Shown here piece by piece: positions 1 to 10,648 of a stretch of DNA of 64,000 bases (its first letter is position 1; each line of letters starts with the position of its first letter). The notes below the pieces were generated by a model, which saw nothing but the letters and a program-made list of their open reading frames with translations, did no database searches and was not told where the DNA came from. A program made the position numbers and the translations under genes. The DNA is from Vicia villosa (lineage: Eukaryota > Streptophyta > Magnoliopsida > Fabales > Fabaceae): the NCBI RefSeq assembly GCF_029867415.1, contig NW_026706271.1, positions 62,001 to 126,000 on the forward strand, written 5' to 3'.

Positions 1-265
1 TGGTTGCTTATAGCTGGTGACTGATAGGTGATAAGATAACTTGAGTGTTTGATAAATTAGCTGTTTTATCAGCTGATAGATATAAAATGACATAAAAGAT
101 CATTTTAATTAATAAGGGTAATAATATTTTGTTAAAATAATAAGGGTATAAATGGAAAAAAAGTCACAAGCTCAAAAACTACTTCAAACAGATTTTAAAA
201 AAAAAGCTAAAAGTTAGTAAAAAAGATACAAGCTAAAAGCTAAAATAGCATTATCAAACAGAGCT
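1..265. mobile_element. Right-hand part of a MITE inserted in copia copy 1
   Basis: This AT-rich stretch is absent from the equivalent place in the second copia copy (around 5055), where the host sequence is continuous. It has self-complementary AGCTGATA/TATCAGCT stretches and ends in CAAACAGAGC next to TTA. The left end lies before the window, so its target duplication cannot be tested. The family could be hAT-like or PIF/Harbinger-like; the TTA at the junction slightly favours the second. No protein is encoded. Confidence 0.5.
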
Positions 266-268
266 TAA

Positions 269-1880
269 GCCTTAATATCTGCAAGTGAGATTCTAGACGA
301 AGAACCTAGAGACTACAAGGAAGTTATGAGGAGTTGAAATAAGAATGAATGGATGAAGGCCATGAATGATGAGATGAAATCTCTTCATGATAATTACACT
401 TGGGAACTGATCAAGAAACCTGTTGGGGCAAGGTTAGTCAACTGTAAATGGATTTTCAAAATTAAGGAAAGAATCAAAGGAGTGGCGTCGAAAAGATACA
501 AGGCAAGTTTGGTCGCAAAGGGTTTCACTCAGAAAGAAGGTGTCGACTTCAATGATGTGTTTTCTCCTGTTGTGAAGCATAGGTCCATTCAAATGTTGCT
601 TGCCACAGTGGCACATTCGATCTTGAACTAGAAAAAATGGATGTGAAGATTGCATTCTTGTATGGTGATCTAGATGAAACGATCTTGATGAGGCAACCTG
701 AAGGGTATGTCGAAAAAGGGAAGGAAGATTATGTGTGCAAGCTAAATAGATCTTTATATGGGCTCAAACATTCTCCTTGATAGTGGAATGGGAGATTCGA
801 CAAGTTCATGGCACGCATAAGTTTCATTAGAAGTCAGTTCGACCATTGTGTTTACTTCCGATTTTGGCCCGGTAATTCATTTGTTATTTTGTTGCTTTAT
901 GTGGATGATATTCTCATAGCAAGCAAAAATTTCGAAGATGTAATGAGGGTGAAGGCTGAACTCAATAAGGAGTTCGATATGAAAGATATGGGAGTTGCTT
1001 CCAGAACTTTTGGGATTGACATTCGAAGACATAGAAAGCAGTCGAAATTATGCTTATCTCAAGAGGCATACCTACGGAATATTCTCAAAAAGTTTGGTAT
1101 GTCGAATTCAAAGCCTGTTGTGACTCCAACAAACTCTCAATTCAAGCTGAGTATTGATCAGTGTTCCAGTACTGATGTCGAAAGAGCCTATAAGAATAGC
1201 ATCCCATATGCTAATATAGTTGGTTCTTTGATGTATGTTATGGTATGTACTAGACCCGACATAGTATATGCAGTAAGTCTTGTAAGCAGGTACATGGCGA
1301 ATCCTGGAAAGGCTCACTGGCAAGCATTGAAGTGGATTTTAAGATACATAAATGGGTCTCTGAATAGGATCCTAATTTATGGTGGAGCCTTGGGTGAATA
1401 TAATAAAGTAGTAATCGAAGGATATGTCGACTCTGATTATGCAGGTTTTATGGATTCTAGAAAATCTATTTCTGGATATGTTTTCACTATGTTTGGCACA
1501 ACAATTAGTCGGAAAGGAACACTTCAGAAGGTTGTTGCTCTATCAACCATTGACGTGGAGTATATTACCCTAACTGAAGTTGTGAAAGAAGCATTGTGGC
1601 TAGAAGGTTTTGCAAAGGAGCTGAAACTTCAAGGTCGAGGTATAACTGTTAAATGTGATAGTCAAAATGCAACACACCTGTCGAAGAACTCAGCATATCA
1701 TAAGCGAACTAAGCACATCGATGTGAGGTTGCATTTCGTTAGAGGAGTAATCGAGCGTGGATAAGTCCAAGTGCTGAAGGTTTCGACAGATCACAGTGCT
1801 GCTGATATGATCACAAGACATTGCCGAGTTGCAAGTTTTTCCACTGTATGCAGTTGATAAAGCTGCATGAAGAAAGCTAG
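269..1880 (+). pseudogene. Copia pol remnant: reverse transcriptase and RNase H
   Basis: Translation gives the RT start ([17 protein letters not shown]), the RT core with YVDD, and RNase H including a degraded DSDYAG region and KHIDVRLHF near the end. In the intact element these domains copy RNA into DNA in virus-like particles and remove the RNA strand. The copy is dead: TGA at 335-337, a one-base deletion near 610 that shifts the frame, adjacent TGA TAG at 778-783, and TAA at 1762-1764. Compared with copy 2, most of the stops are C-to-T or G-to-A changes. The open pieces are 353-631 and 808-1764. The identification rests on alignment to copy 2 by eye. Confidence 0.88.
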
Positions 1881-1922
1881 TTTGTTCTTTGATGTTATAG
1901 AGTTTGTTCCAAGGTAGAGATT

Positions 1923-2162
1923 TGTGAGAATTGGATCGAACTCTAGTGTGTCGAAGGGTAGCTTCTGGTTCGGCGGAGATTGTGTTGAAGACCTACATAC
2001 TATAGTTGAAGTGTGTTCTAGTATGTGGGTGTTGAAATGCTAGGGTTGTTAGTATTTTAAATTGGGCCTGTTTGTTATGTTTAATTATTTATGTTAGCTT
2101 ATACCCAAAGTTGACACGAAGAAACAATTTATACTTTGTTCATCGAGGCATCCTTTTCACAA
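1923..2162 (+). repeat. Shortened 3' LTR of copia copy 1
   Basis: It begins TGTGAGAATTGG just after a purine tract and keeps the LTR start, the TCGAAGGGTAGC segment and the end (TTTATACTTTGTTC, then CACAA). The middle, including the TATA box, is deleted, leaving about 240 bp of the roughly 500 bp in copy 2. Confidence 0.8.
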
Positions 2163-2187
2163 TATATATATATATATATATATATAT
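2163..2187. repeat. (TA)n microsatellite, target of copia copy 2
   Basis: A short pure TA tract between the LTR end of copy 1 and the LTR start of copy 2. The last five bases, TATAT, are repeated after the 3' LTR at 10572-10576. Confidence 0.9.
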
Positions 2188-2687
2188 TGTGAGATATTGG
2201 ATCGAACTCTAGTATTGTCGAAGGGTAGCTTCTTGGTTCGACAGTTCGACAGAGTTAAGCATGAAGTCGAAGGATTGATCACATGCTGGTGTCGAAGTGT
2301 GCATGCTGTAGTCGAAGATGGGTCTAGCATGCAGATGTCGAAGATGCTAGGGTTGTTAGCATGTTAAATTAGGTTTTAGTGTTTAAACCCTAATTTGTTA
2401 AGTTAGCTTGTTTATTAAGTTGGCTTGTGTAATGGGCCTTGCTGAAAAAGCCCATTAGTTAGTATGTTAGGTTTTATTATAAATAGCATACTAGTCTCTC
2501 ATCATTGCTAAGCTGCAAATCCTAATTTAGGGTGAGAGAGGTTATTTGTTATTCTTGTAAACTTGTAATCTTGTTCTAAGAGAAAGTGAAAGAATAGCAG
2601 TTATAACCAATTATTGTGTTCCTCTTCTTCCGTGTCCTTTATTCATCCTTTATTTTATACTTTGTTCGAGGCATTGAATTCACAACA
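2188..2687 (+). repeat. 5' LTR of copia copy 2
   Basis: A 500 bp LTR starting TGTGAGATATTGG and ending TTCACAACA, with short inverted ends TGTGA/TCACA. The U3 part has five GTCGAAG heptamers (2217, 2266, 2291, 2311, 2337) and several GCATGC words. It matches 10071-10571 almost perfectly. Confidence 0.95.
2478..2485 (+). promoter_or_regulatory. TATA box of the copia copy 2 5' LTR
   Basis: TATAAATA, in the expected position for the U3/R promoter of the retrotransposon RNA. The same octamer lies at 10361-10368 in the 3' LTR. Confidence 0.75.
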
Positions 2688-2690
2688 AAT

Positions 2691-2707
2691 TGGTGCGGTG
2701 AGCGTGG
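2691..2707 (+). other. Primer binding site matching tRNA-Phe
   Basis: TGGTGCGGTGAGCGTGG starts three bases after the 5' LTR. It is the exact reverse complement of the last 17 bases (with CCA) of plant cytosolic tRNA-Phe(GAA) as I recall that sequence. The usual plant copia primer, initiator tRNA-Met, would need TGGTATCAGAGC, which is not here. Minus-strand DNA synthesis would therefore start from tRNA-Phe. Confidence 0.7.
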
Positions 2708-2712
2708 AGAAG

Positions 2713-5447
2713 ATGCCTTCAACAAAGTATGAGATTGAAAAGTTCACCGGAGTGAATGATTTCGGTCTGTGGCGCTTGAAGATGAAAGCCCTACTGGGTC
2801 AGCAGGGTTGTTTGGAAGCGTTGAAGGGAGAGGCAGCCATGAATGCAAAATTGACGGCAGCGGAGAAGACGAATATGATCGAGAAAGCACACAGCGCAAT
2901 TTTGTTGAGCCTTGGTGATAAGGTTCTCCGGCAGGTATCAAAGGAGACGACGGCATCAGGGTTATGGGTGAAACTTGAAAGTTTGTATATGACCAAATCG
3001 CTGGTAAATCGACTCTACCTGAAGCAAGCTTTGTATTCATTCAAGATGATTGAAGACAAAGTATTGGCTGAGCAGTTGGATATGTTCAACAAGCTGATTC
3101 TTGATCTTGAAAATATTGATGTGAAGATCGATGATGAAGATCAAGCGCTGTTACTATTGTGTTCTTTGCCTCGATCACATGCTCACTTCAAAGAAACTCT
3201 CTTGTATGGAAGGGAGTCCCTGACGTTTGAAGAAGTTCAATCAGCCTTGTACTCTAAGGACTTGAATGAACGAAAGGAGCATAAACCTTCGACTGTTGGC
3301 GAAGGTTTGGCCGTTAAAGGAAAACTCTTACGAAAGGATGGTAAGTTCGACAAGAAGAAAGGCAAAAGCCATTCGAAGACTTACAGTGGCGAAGCATCTG
3401 GCATTCGATGCTACCATTGTAAGAAGGAGGGTCACACAAGAAAGGTGTGCCCTGAACGCTTGAAATATCATGGAGGTAAGGATAATGGCAACGCTGCCAT
3501 TGTTCAAGATGATTTCGAATCATCTGATGTTCTTGTGGTTTCAAGCAGTGACTCTAAGAAGGAGTGGATTATGGATTCAGGTTGCACTTGGCACATGACT
3601 CCAAACAAATACTAGTTCGAGGAATTATGTGATCAAGATGGTGGATCAGTATTGCTGGGAAACAACAAGGCTTGCAAGATTGCAGGTGTTGGATCTGTGA
3701 GATTCAAGCTCCATGATGAGTCAATAAGGTTGTTGACTGAAGTCAGGTATGTTCCTGATTTGAAGAGAAATCTGCTTTCTCTTGGTGAATTCGACAAGAA
3801 AGGATATGTTTTCCAAGGAGAGAAAAGTATCCTAAGAGTCATGAAGGGTTCGAAGGAAGTCTTGAGAGGCGTGAAGAAACAAGGCTTGTATACCCTTGAG
3901 GCTGAAGTTGTAAGTGGTTCGACAAATGTTGCATCCACGAAATCTTTGTCGAAAACAGAAATCTGGCACATGAGATTGGGCCATGTCAGTGAAAGGAGTC
4001 TGGTCGAATTAGGGAAACAAAATCTGCTTGGTGGAGACAAAGTCGGAAAGCTGAAGTTTTGTGAACCCTGTGTACTTGGAAAATCTTGCAAAGTGAAGTT
4101 CAACAAAGGCAAACAAAGAACACATGGATCCCTTGATTACATCCATGCTGATCTTTGGGGGCCTGCAAGGTGTCCATCACATTCAGGAGCAAGGTATTTT
4201 CTATCCATAGTAGATGATTATTCCAGAAAATTATGGGTATTCATCCAGAAGACTAAGGATGAAACTTTTGAGAATTTCAAAAGTTGGAAGACTCTGGTTG
4301 AAAATCAGACTGGCAGAAAGGTCAAGAGGTTGAGAACCGACAGTGGCCTTGAATTTTGCAATGAGGCATTCGACAGTTTTTGTGCTGCCTCTGGTATTGC
4401 AAGGCATAGAACTACTGCAGGTACTCCACATAAAAATGGTTTGGCTGAAAGGTTTAATCGAACTATTTTGGAGAGAGTCAGATGCATGTTGACTAGTGCG
4501 GGGTTAACAAAGGTGTTCTGGGCTGAGGCTGTTTCGACAGCAACATATCTGATAAACAGATGTCCTTCGACAGCGTTAGATATGAAGACACCTGAAGAAG
4601 TTTGGTCGGGACATCCACCAGATCTCGATAAACTGAGAGTATTTGGCTGCATAGCCTATGCTCACATTAGGCAAGACAAGGTCGAACCTAGAGCTCTGAA
4701 ATGCATGTTCATGGGATACCCTGAAGGAGTCAAAGCTTATAGGCTATGGTGCCTAGAGCCAGGTCACAGGAGGTGTATCACCAGTCGAGATGTAGTTTTC
4801 AATGAAGTTGAAATGGCTTTTAAGAAAACTGATGATGTTGGTCGAAGTACAGAAACATCTGACGAAGAGCTGGAACAGGTAGAGATTCCTGTTGAGGTGG
4901 AGCATGTTGATGCTGAATTGCATATCCCAGATGAAGTCGAAGAAGAAGCAGAAGATGCTGAAGTTGAGGAAACTGACGATGACTGCCTATTGTCGAGAGA
5001 TAGGTCGAGAAGAGTCATCAAACCACCTCAGAGACTTGGATATGCAGATCTTATAGCTTATGCCTTAATCTCTGCAAGTGAGGTTCTAGACGAAGAACCT
5101 AGAGACTATAAGGAAGTTATGAGGAGTCGAAATAAGACTGAATGGCTGAAGGCCATGGATGATGAGATAAAATCTCTTCATGATAATCATACCTGGGAAC
5201 TGATCAAGAAACCTACTGGGGCAAGGTTAGTCAGCTGTAAATGGATTTTCAAAGTTAAGGAAGGAATTGAAGGAGTGACGTCGAAAAGATACAAGGCAAG
5301 GTTAGTTGCAAGGGGTTTCACTCAGAAAGAAGGTGTCGACTTCAATGGTGTGTTTTCACCTGTTGTGAAGCATAGGTCCATTCGAATGTTGCTTGCCATG
5401 GTGGCACAGTTCGATCTTGAACTGGAACAGATGGATGTGAAGACTGC
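2713..5447 (+). pseudogene. Copia gag-pol, N-terminal part (gag, protease, integrase, RT start)
   Basis: The start is taken at ATG 2713, just after the primer site; an upstream in-frame ATG at 2614 lies inside the LTR and is unlikely. Domain order from this start: UBN2/copia-type gag, CCHC zinc knuckle at residues about 233-246 (CYHCKKEGHTRKVC), protease DSG at about 288, GAG-pre-integrase zinc region (MRLGH...CEPC), and integrase with D480, D543 and E579, giving the D35E spacing. An acidic linker and the first RT block (KWIFKVKEG) follow. One amber codon at 3613-3615, where relatives have Trp, breaks the frame in protease; the frame is otherwise open to 5447. There a solo LTR interrupts it and the gene resumes at 8801. 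Confidence 0.93.
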
Positions 5448-8400
5448 TGTCATACCCCAAAATTTGCCCTCATATATTTGCAAATGTCGTTTTATTTCAA
5501 ATAAATGCACCGGCCCAGTGGGTAGAAAGATAAGGGTAAGAAATGTAGGTATGAGAGGATTTGATTTCGAATCCCACAACCTTCATTATTTTGACATTTT
5601 TTTATTTTTTTATTATTACCTTGTCATTTTTTTTATTTACTAACTAGTTTTATTTTTATTATTCTGTATTGTTATTGTTATACTTTTTATATCAAATTTC
5701 CATAGTCTATATTGTTTTAATTTTAATTTTGTTATTATTTCTTAGATTTCTATGGTTTTTATTATTATCATCCTTATCATATTATTAAAAAATCATGTTA
5801 AGAAATAGAATTTTTGTTAGTTTTCATTAATTATATTTTATTTTAGTAGATTTTATAGGTACTATTATAAATTGTTATTATACTATTATCATATAATAAA
5901 GATTCGGTCCAAAGTGGTAGAAGGAAAAGATACGTCCAAATATTTCATCTGCAAATTTTTTTATCACAGAAAAAAAAGCAAATCAAATTGCTCTTGAATC
6001 AAATCTTCATCATTGACCTTCCAAAAACAAAATCAAAACAAAAACCGTAACAAATCTCCTCAATCAGCGTTCAACAAGATTCAATCCGGAATTGATTTTG
6101 AAGACCTAATTCGGCATTATAAAAACAAAGCAACATCGCACAGGATGAAAAAAAAAGAAGGATTCGCAGCCCAGCAACACCGACACCAAACTCAGAAAAC
6201 TTCAAAAAAATTTCGGATTTGAGTTGGGAATTTAAAGGAGATTCAGAGGCTTCTGGAGATTAAAACGTATTCCTGGAGTATTGTGGATCGATTCCCAATC
6301 AAGATTGAAGCCTAAAAGCACTCGGAAGCATCGTCCATACACTCACGGTTTGCTCGTTTTTTTTATTTTTTCGATTCCTCAAATCCGTGCATCATAAACG
6401 TAATTCAATCATATATATGTGTTCTTCATCATGTTTGAAACGTGTTTGCATCGTTTAATTTGAGTTTCAATGCAGATTAAACATTCCACCATTGTTAGGT
6501 TTTTAGAACCTTCAATTGGGATCTCTCGATACAGGAAAAATTGGCCGAAAATAAGGACACCATTGGATTCATGAGTCAATTTCTAGTTAATCCACGGCTT
6601 TGGTTTTGATTTATTGTTTCGATTCATGAATTGTTGAAATTTGCAGGCTATAGCAACATATAGAAACCGTGGCCGGAGGTTTTGTGTTTTCTGAAAAGTC
6701 CAACGAAAGAGATGAACAGTGCTCGACGCTTTTTTTTTATAAAATTTTTTAGCGTCGCTTGTTTTGTTATATTGATCGTGCTCCAGCTTAGTATCACCGA
6801 GCAATGTTTGGCTCAGTGGTGTGTAGGCGCATCCAAAAGTTTGTGCACGCTGTCACGGGTTCGATCCCCAGCGGTGCAATTATTTTTTACATGTTAAGTT
6901 GATTGCAGATCCTGTGCGTGTGGTCCATGAATGCTCACGATACATCCTCCGGATCTCCACCGTTGGACGGACTGACATGCAGATCTAAGGAACCAGCGAA
7001 GCTGTCCACCATGGACCCTCTTAAACGAGCCACATGGAAACAAAAGCTGAGTTTTTCTAACTTTCTTTTTACTTTAATTATATAGTTTATTTATTTATTT
7101 TTATTTGTATATTGTTTTTTTAAAACTCTTTTTAAATTTTTCTTTTTTCTAAAAGTTGTTCTAATTTTCTTCTTTTTCATAAAAATAGGAAATCATAAAT
7201 ATTTATTTATTAATAACATCTTTTATTTGATTAAGTGAATTAATTTAATTATTTAATTATCAAGATTTTTTGTTAATCGATAAAAATATATGTTAGGGTT
7301 AGGTGTTTAATCGAAATTCTATTTTCCACCAATTTAATTAATTAGGTTGAAAACCAATAATTAATTAATTCTATTTTGTTTATTTTATTAACCATGGTTA
7401 ACTTACGCCCTAATCAGGGTTTACGAAGATCATGTCATACACTAAATACTTCTGTTTTCTATGTCTTTTCAGGGTTACCAACATGGTTCACTCCGACAAC
7501 GCGCCCGATCAAGACTCGAAGCTAAGTACCTTATTTATTCTTTTTCTTAAAGTCTATTTGGTTTCCTTTAAATCTAGGGTTTGTCCCGCCTTCATTTTTC
7601 TTCTGCCTTTGCCTTTTCAGGGTTAACCCCGAGGCTTCCCGCTAACCATATCAGATCAAATCAAGCTAAGTACTTTTGTTTATTTTATTTTAAATACATT
7701 ATATCCTTATTTTTAGGGTTGACTGTGTTCGCCTTCGAACCGATAAATGCACTCACCCTATTTTGTTTGCCTTTTCCAGGGTTTGTCAAATTGCCAAAGC
7801 CACGAGTTTGGTAACCCTAAACCCTAACCTTTTATTTTTCTATTTAATTATTACTTGTGTCAAACCCTATTAAGGGATCCGCTGGTTACAATTTCCCTCC
7901 CCCATATCTGTTTGATTATATTATTTAAATGCGTGGTTAGTAAAATAGGGAGTGACAACCATTAAATTGAATTAGCCTCACTAATTTACAAGATAATATA
8001 ATTGAATATAATCACGTGATTGGTGCACACACGCACGCTTTTGGGTAACCCTCTCTGTTGCCTTGTTGCCTGTAGCCTGTTGCCTTGTTGCCTTGTGTTT
8101 TTGCAGAATAGCCAGACCCTCGAATATGAGGATACCTCAGCCGTGTTTCCTCGATAAAAGGTCATGAGACCCTAAAATGATGCTGCCTTCGATACACTAA
8201 CATGACCTCGACCCTCGGAAGTTGCCCACGGAAAAGGCTGAGGTATCTTCTGGTTGCCTACGAAAAAAGGCTATTCTGATCATTCCCTTTAGACTACCTG
8301 CCTCTCTATGGCATGGGTCAGTCTTTGAGCGAATGATATCTTGACGACCCTTCAACCTCCAAACGAAAGGCTTCCTGCCCTCTTATGGCAAGGATTGACC

Positions 8401-8795
8401 CTTTCATTCTGAAAGGCTAAAAAGAGACCTATCATCTGAGTTTAAGGTAATTGCCCCTAATTGCCTTGCCATGCTCTATTTTCTATATTCTTTCTCAAAA
8501 TTCTTCAAAAACTGGCTACGCTCATTTACGAGCTAAAGTCCATTTTTTCCTCTTTCATCTACATTTTCTGAAAACGAGCAAGCAAAGCAATTAAGAGCCC
8601 ATGGAAAACCATGGATGCAAAGGATGCCTTACACCTTCCCTTTGCATAAATTACCCCCCGAACTTAGATTTCTTTAAAAGGTTTTTTTCTGTTTCTTTTT
8701 GCCTTTCTGAATTTGTTTGGATAAAATAAAAGTCGGTGGCGACTCTTGCTTACCGCGACATTCCGATTAATAAAAAGTCAGTTCACCGTATTACA
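5448..8795. mobile_element. Solo LTR A (Ogre/Tat-like Ty3/gypsy), 3348 bp
   Basis: It starts TGTCATACCCC and ends CGTATTACA, and is flanked by the 5 bp duplication ACTGC (5443-5447 and 8796-8800). Removing it and one duplication rejoins the copia RT frame exactly. No protein-coding domain is visible inside. A GGTGGCGACT motif lies near the 3' end, as in solo LTRs B and C. I infer a solo LTR left by LTR-LTR recombination of an Ogre/Tat-type element; a short non-autonomous LTR element is the alternative, but no second internal LTR was seen. Inside are tRNA-like promoter boxes at 6809-6867, degenerate subrepeats at 7440-7810 and a short telomere-like AACCCTAAACCCTAACC at 7813-7829. Confidence 0.82.
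6809..6867 (+). promoter_or_regulatory. Pol III-type A box and B box inside solo LTR A
   Basis: TGGCTCAGTGG (6809-6819) fits the A-box consensus, and GGTTCGATCC (6858-6867) fits the B box, about 39 bp apart as in tRNA genes and tRNA-derived SINEs. The flanks do not fold into a good acceptor stem and the T stem is only partly paired, so this is a tRNA-like or SINE-head remnant and not a tRNA gene. Confidence 0.5.
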
Positions 8796-8800
8796 ACTGC

Positions 8801-10028
8801 GTTCTTGTATGGTGATTTAGATGAAACGATCCTGATGAGGCAACCTGAAGGGTATGTCGAAAAGGGGAAGGAAGATTATGTGTGCAAGTTAAAGAGATCT
8901 TTGTATGGGCTGAAACAATCTCCTCGACAGTGGAATAGGAGATTCGACAAGTTCATGGCACGCATAAGTTTCATTAGAAGTCAGTTCGACCACTGTGTTT
9001 ACTTCAGATTTCGATCTGGTAATTCATTTGTTATTTTGTTGCTTTATGTGGATGATATTCTCATAGCAAGCAACAATGTTGAAGATGTGACGAGGGTGAA
9101 GGCTGAACTCAATAAGGAGTTCGATATGAAGGATCTGGGAGCTGCTTCCAGGATTCTTGGAATTGACATTCTAAGAGATAGAAAGAAGTCGAAGTTATGC
9201 TTATCTCAAAAGGCATATCTACGGAAGATTCTTGAAAAGTTTGGTATGTCGAATTCGAAGCCAATTGTGACTCCAAAAAACCCTCAATTCAAGCTGAGTA
9301 TTGATTAGTGTCCCAGTACTGATGTCGAAAGAGCCTATATGAATAGCATTCCGTATGCTAATATAGTTGGTTCTTTGATGTATGCTATGGTTTGTACTAG
9401 ACCCGACATAGCTTACGCAGTCAGTCTTGTAAGCAGGTACATGGCGAATCCTGGAAAGGCTCACTGGCAAGCATTGAAGTGGATTTTAAGGTACATAAAT
9501 GGGTCTCTGAATAGAGTCCTAATTTATGGTGGAGCCTTGGGTGAAGATAGTAAAGCAGTAATAGAAGGATATGTCGACTCTGATTATGCAGGTTGTATGG
9601 ATTCCAGAAAATCTATTTCTGGATATGTTTTCACTATGTTTGGCACTGCAATTAGTTGGAAAGCAACACTTCAGAAGGTTGTTGCTCTATCAACCACTGA
9701 AGCGGAGTATATTGCCCTAACTGAAGCTGTGAAAGAAGCATTGTGGCTTGAAGGTTCTGCGAAGGAGCTGAAACTTCAAGGTCGAGGTATCACTGTTAAA
9801 TGTGATAGTCAAAGTGCAATACACCTGTCGAAGAATTCAGCCTATCATGAGCGAACTAAGCACATTGATGTGAGGCTGCATTTCGTCAGAGGAGTAATCG
9901 AGCGTGGAGAAGTCCAAGTGCTGAAGGTTTCGACTGAAGACAATGCTGCTGATATGATCACCAAGACATTGCCGAGTTGCAAGTTTTTCCACTGTATGCA
10001 GTTGATAAAGCTGCATGAAGAAAGCTAG
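8801..10028 (+). pseudogene. Copia gag-pol, C-terminal part (RT core and RNase H)
   Basis: This resumes the frame interrupted at 5447: RT with KRSLYGLKQSPRQW and YVDD (9045-9056), then RNase H with DSDYAG, STTEAEY, and KHIDVRLHF near the end. It is the polymerase and RNA-removing half of the copia polyprotein. A TAG at 9306-9308 interrupts the RT-RNase H linker; copy 1 has CAG (Gln) at the same place, so it is a C-to-T nonsense change. The frame is otherwise open to its natural stop at 10028. The 3' end is followed after about 30 bp by the polypurine tract and LTR, the normal arrangement. Confidence 0.92.
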
Positions 10029-10058
10029 TTTGTTCCTTGACGTTGTAGAGTTAGGTCC

Positions 10059-10070
10059 AAGGTGGAGATT
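10059..10070 (+). other. Polypurine tract of copia copy 2
   Basis: AAGGTGGAGATT lies immediately before the 3' LTR (TGTGAGATATT). It is the expected primer for plus-strand DNA synthesis; copy 1 has a mutated form ending at 1922. Confidence 0.85.
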
Positions 10071-10565
10071 TGTGAGATATTGGATCGAACTCTAGTATTG
10101 TCGAAGGGTAGCTTCTTGGTTCGACAGTTCGACAGAGTTAAGCATGAAGTCGAAGGATTGTTCACATGCTGGTGTCGAAGTGTGCATGCTGTAGTCGAAG
10201 ATGGGTTTAGCATGCAGATGTCGAAGATGCTAGGGTTGTTAGCATGTTAAATTAGGTTTTAGTGTTTAAACCCTAATTTGTTAAGTTAGCTTGTTTATTA
10301 AGTTGGCTTGTGTAATGGGCCTTGCTGAAAAAGCCCATTAGTTAGTATGTTAGGTTTTATTATAAATAGCATACTAGTCTCTCATCATTGCTAAGCTGCA
10401 AATCCTAATTTAGGGTGAGAGAGGTTATTTGTTATTCTTGTAAACTTGTAATCTTGTTCTAAGAGAAAGTGAAAGAATAGCAGTTATAACCAATTATTGT
10501 GTTCCTCTTCTTCCGTGTCCTTTATTCATCCCTTATTTTTATACTTTGTTCGTGGCATTGAATTC

Positions 10566-10571
<6 letters not shown>
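10071..10571 (+). repeat. 3' LTR of copia copy 2
   Basis: A 501 bp LTR, nearly identical to 2188-2687; by eye it differs by a few substitutions and one or two single-base indels. It is followed by TATAT, the target duplication, and then a longer TA tract. Confidence 0.95.

Positions 10572-10646
<75 letters not shown>
10572..10646. repeat. (TA)n microsatellite
   Basis: An uninterrupted TA tract directly after the copia 3' LTR. It is the right-hand remainder of the TA tract that received copy 2. Confidence 0.95.

Positions 10647-10648
<2 letters not shown>

Larger units (their letters stand above)
267..2162 (+). mobile_element. Ty1/copia (Tork-type) copy 1, 3' part, decayed
   Basis: This is the 3' third of a copia element of the same family as the copy at 2188-10571: reverse transcriptase, RNase H, polypurine tract and a shortened 3' LTR. 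Its left part is cut off by the MITE at 1-265 and by the window edge. It carries many stops and small deletions absent from copy 2, so it looks older. Its LTR ends directly against the (TA)n tract into which copy 2 inserted. Confidence 0.88.
2188..10571 (+). mobile_element. Ty1/copia (Tork-type) copy 2, complete but interrupted
   Basis: A full-length element: 5' LTR, primer site, one gag-pol frame, polypurine tract and 3' LTR, flanked by TATAT duplications (2183-2187 and 10572-10576). A 3348 bp solo LTR plus its 5 bp duplication interrupts RT, so the element's own length is about 5.0 kb, normal for the group. The two LTRs differ at only a handful of positions by eye, so insertion is fairly recent. 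The coding frame nevertheless carries two nonsense changes besides the insertion, so the copy is non-autonomous today. Confidence 0.93.

Noticed and set aside
6801..6880. A functional tRNA gene
   Set aside because: A and B boxes are present, but the acceptor stem does not pair and the T stem is incomplete.
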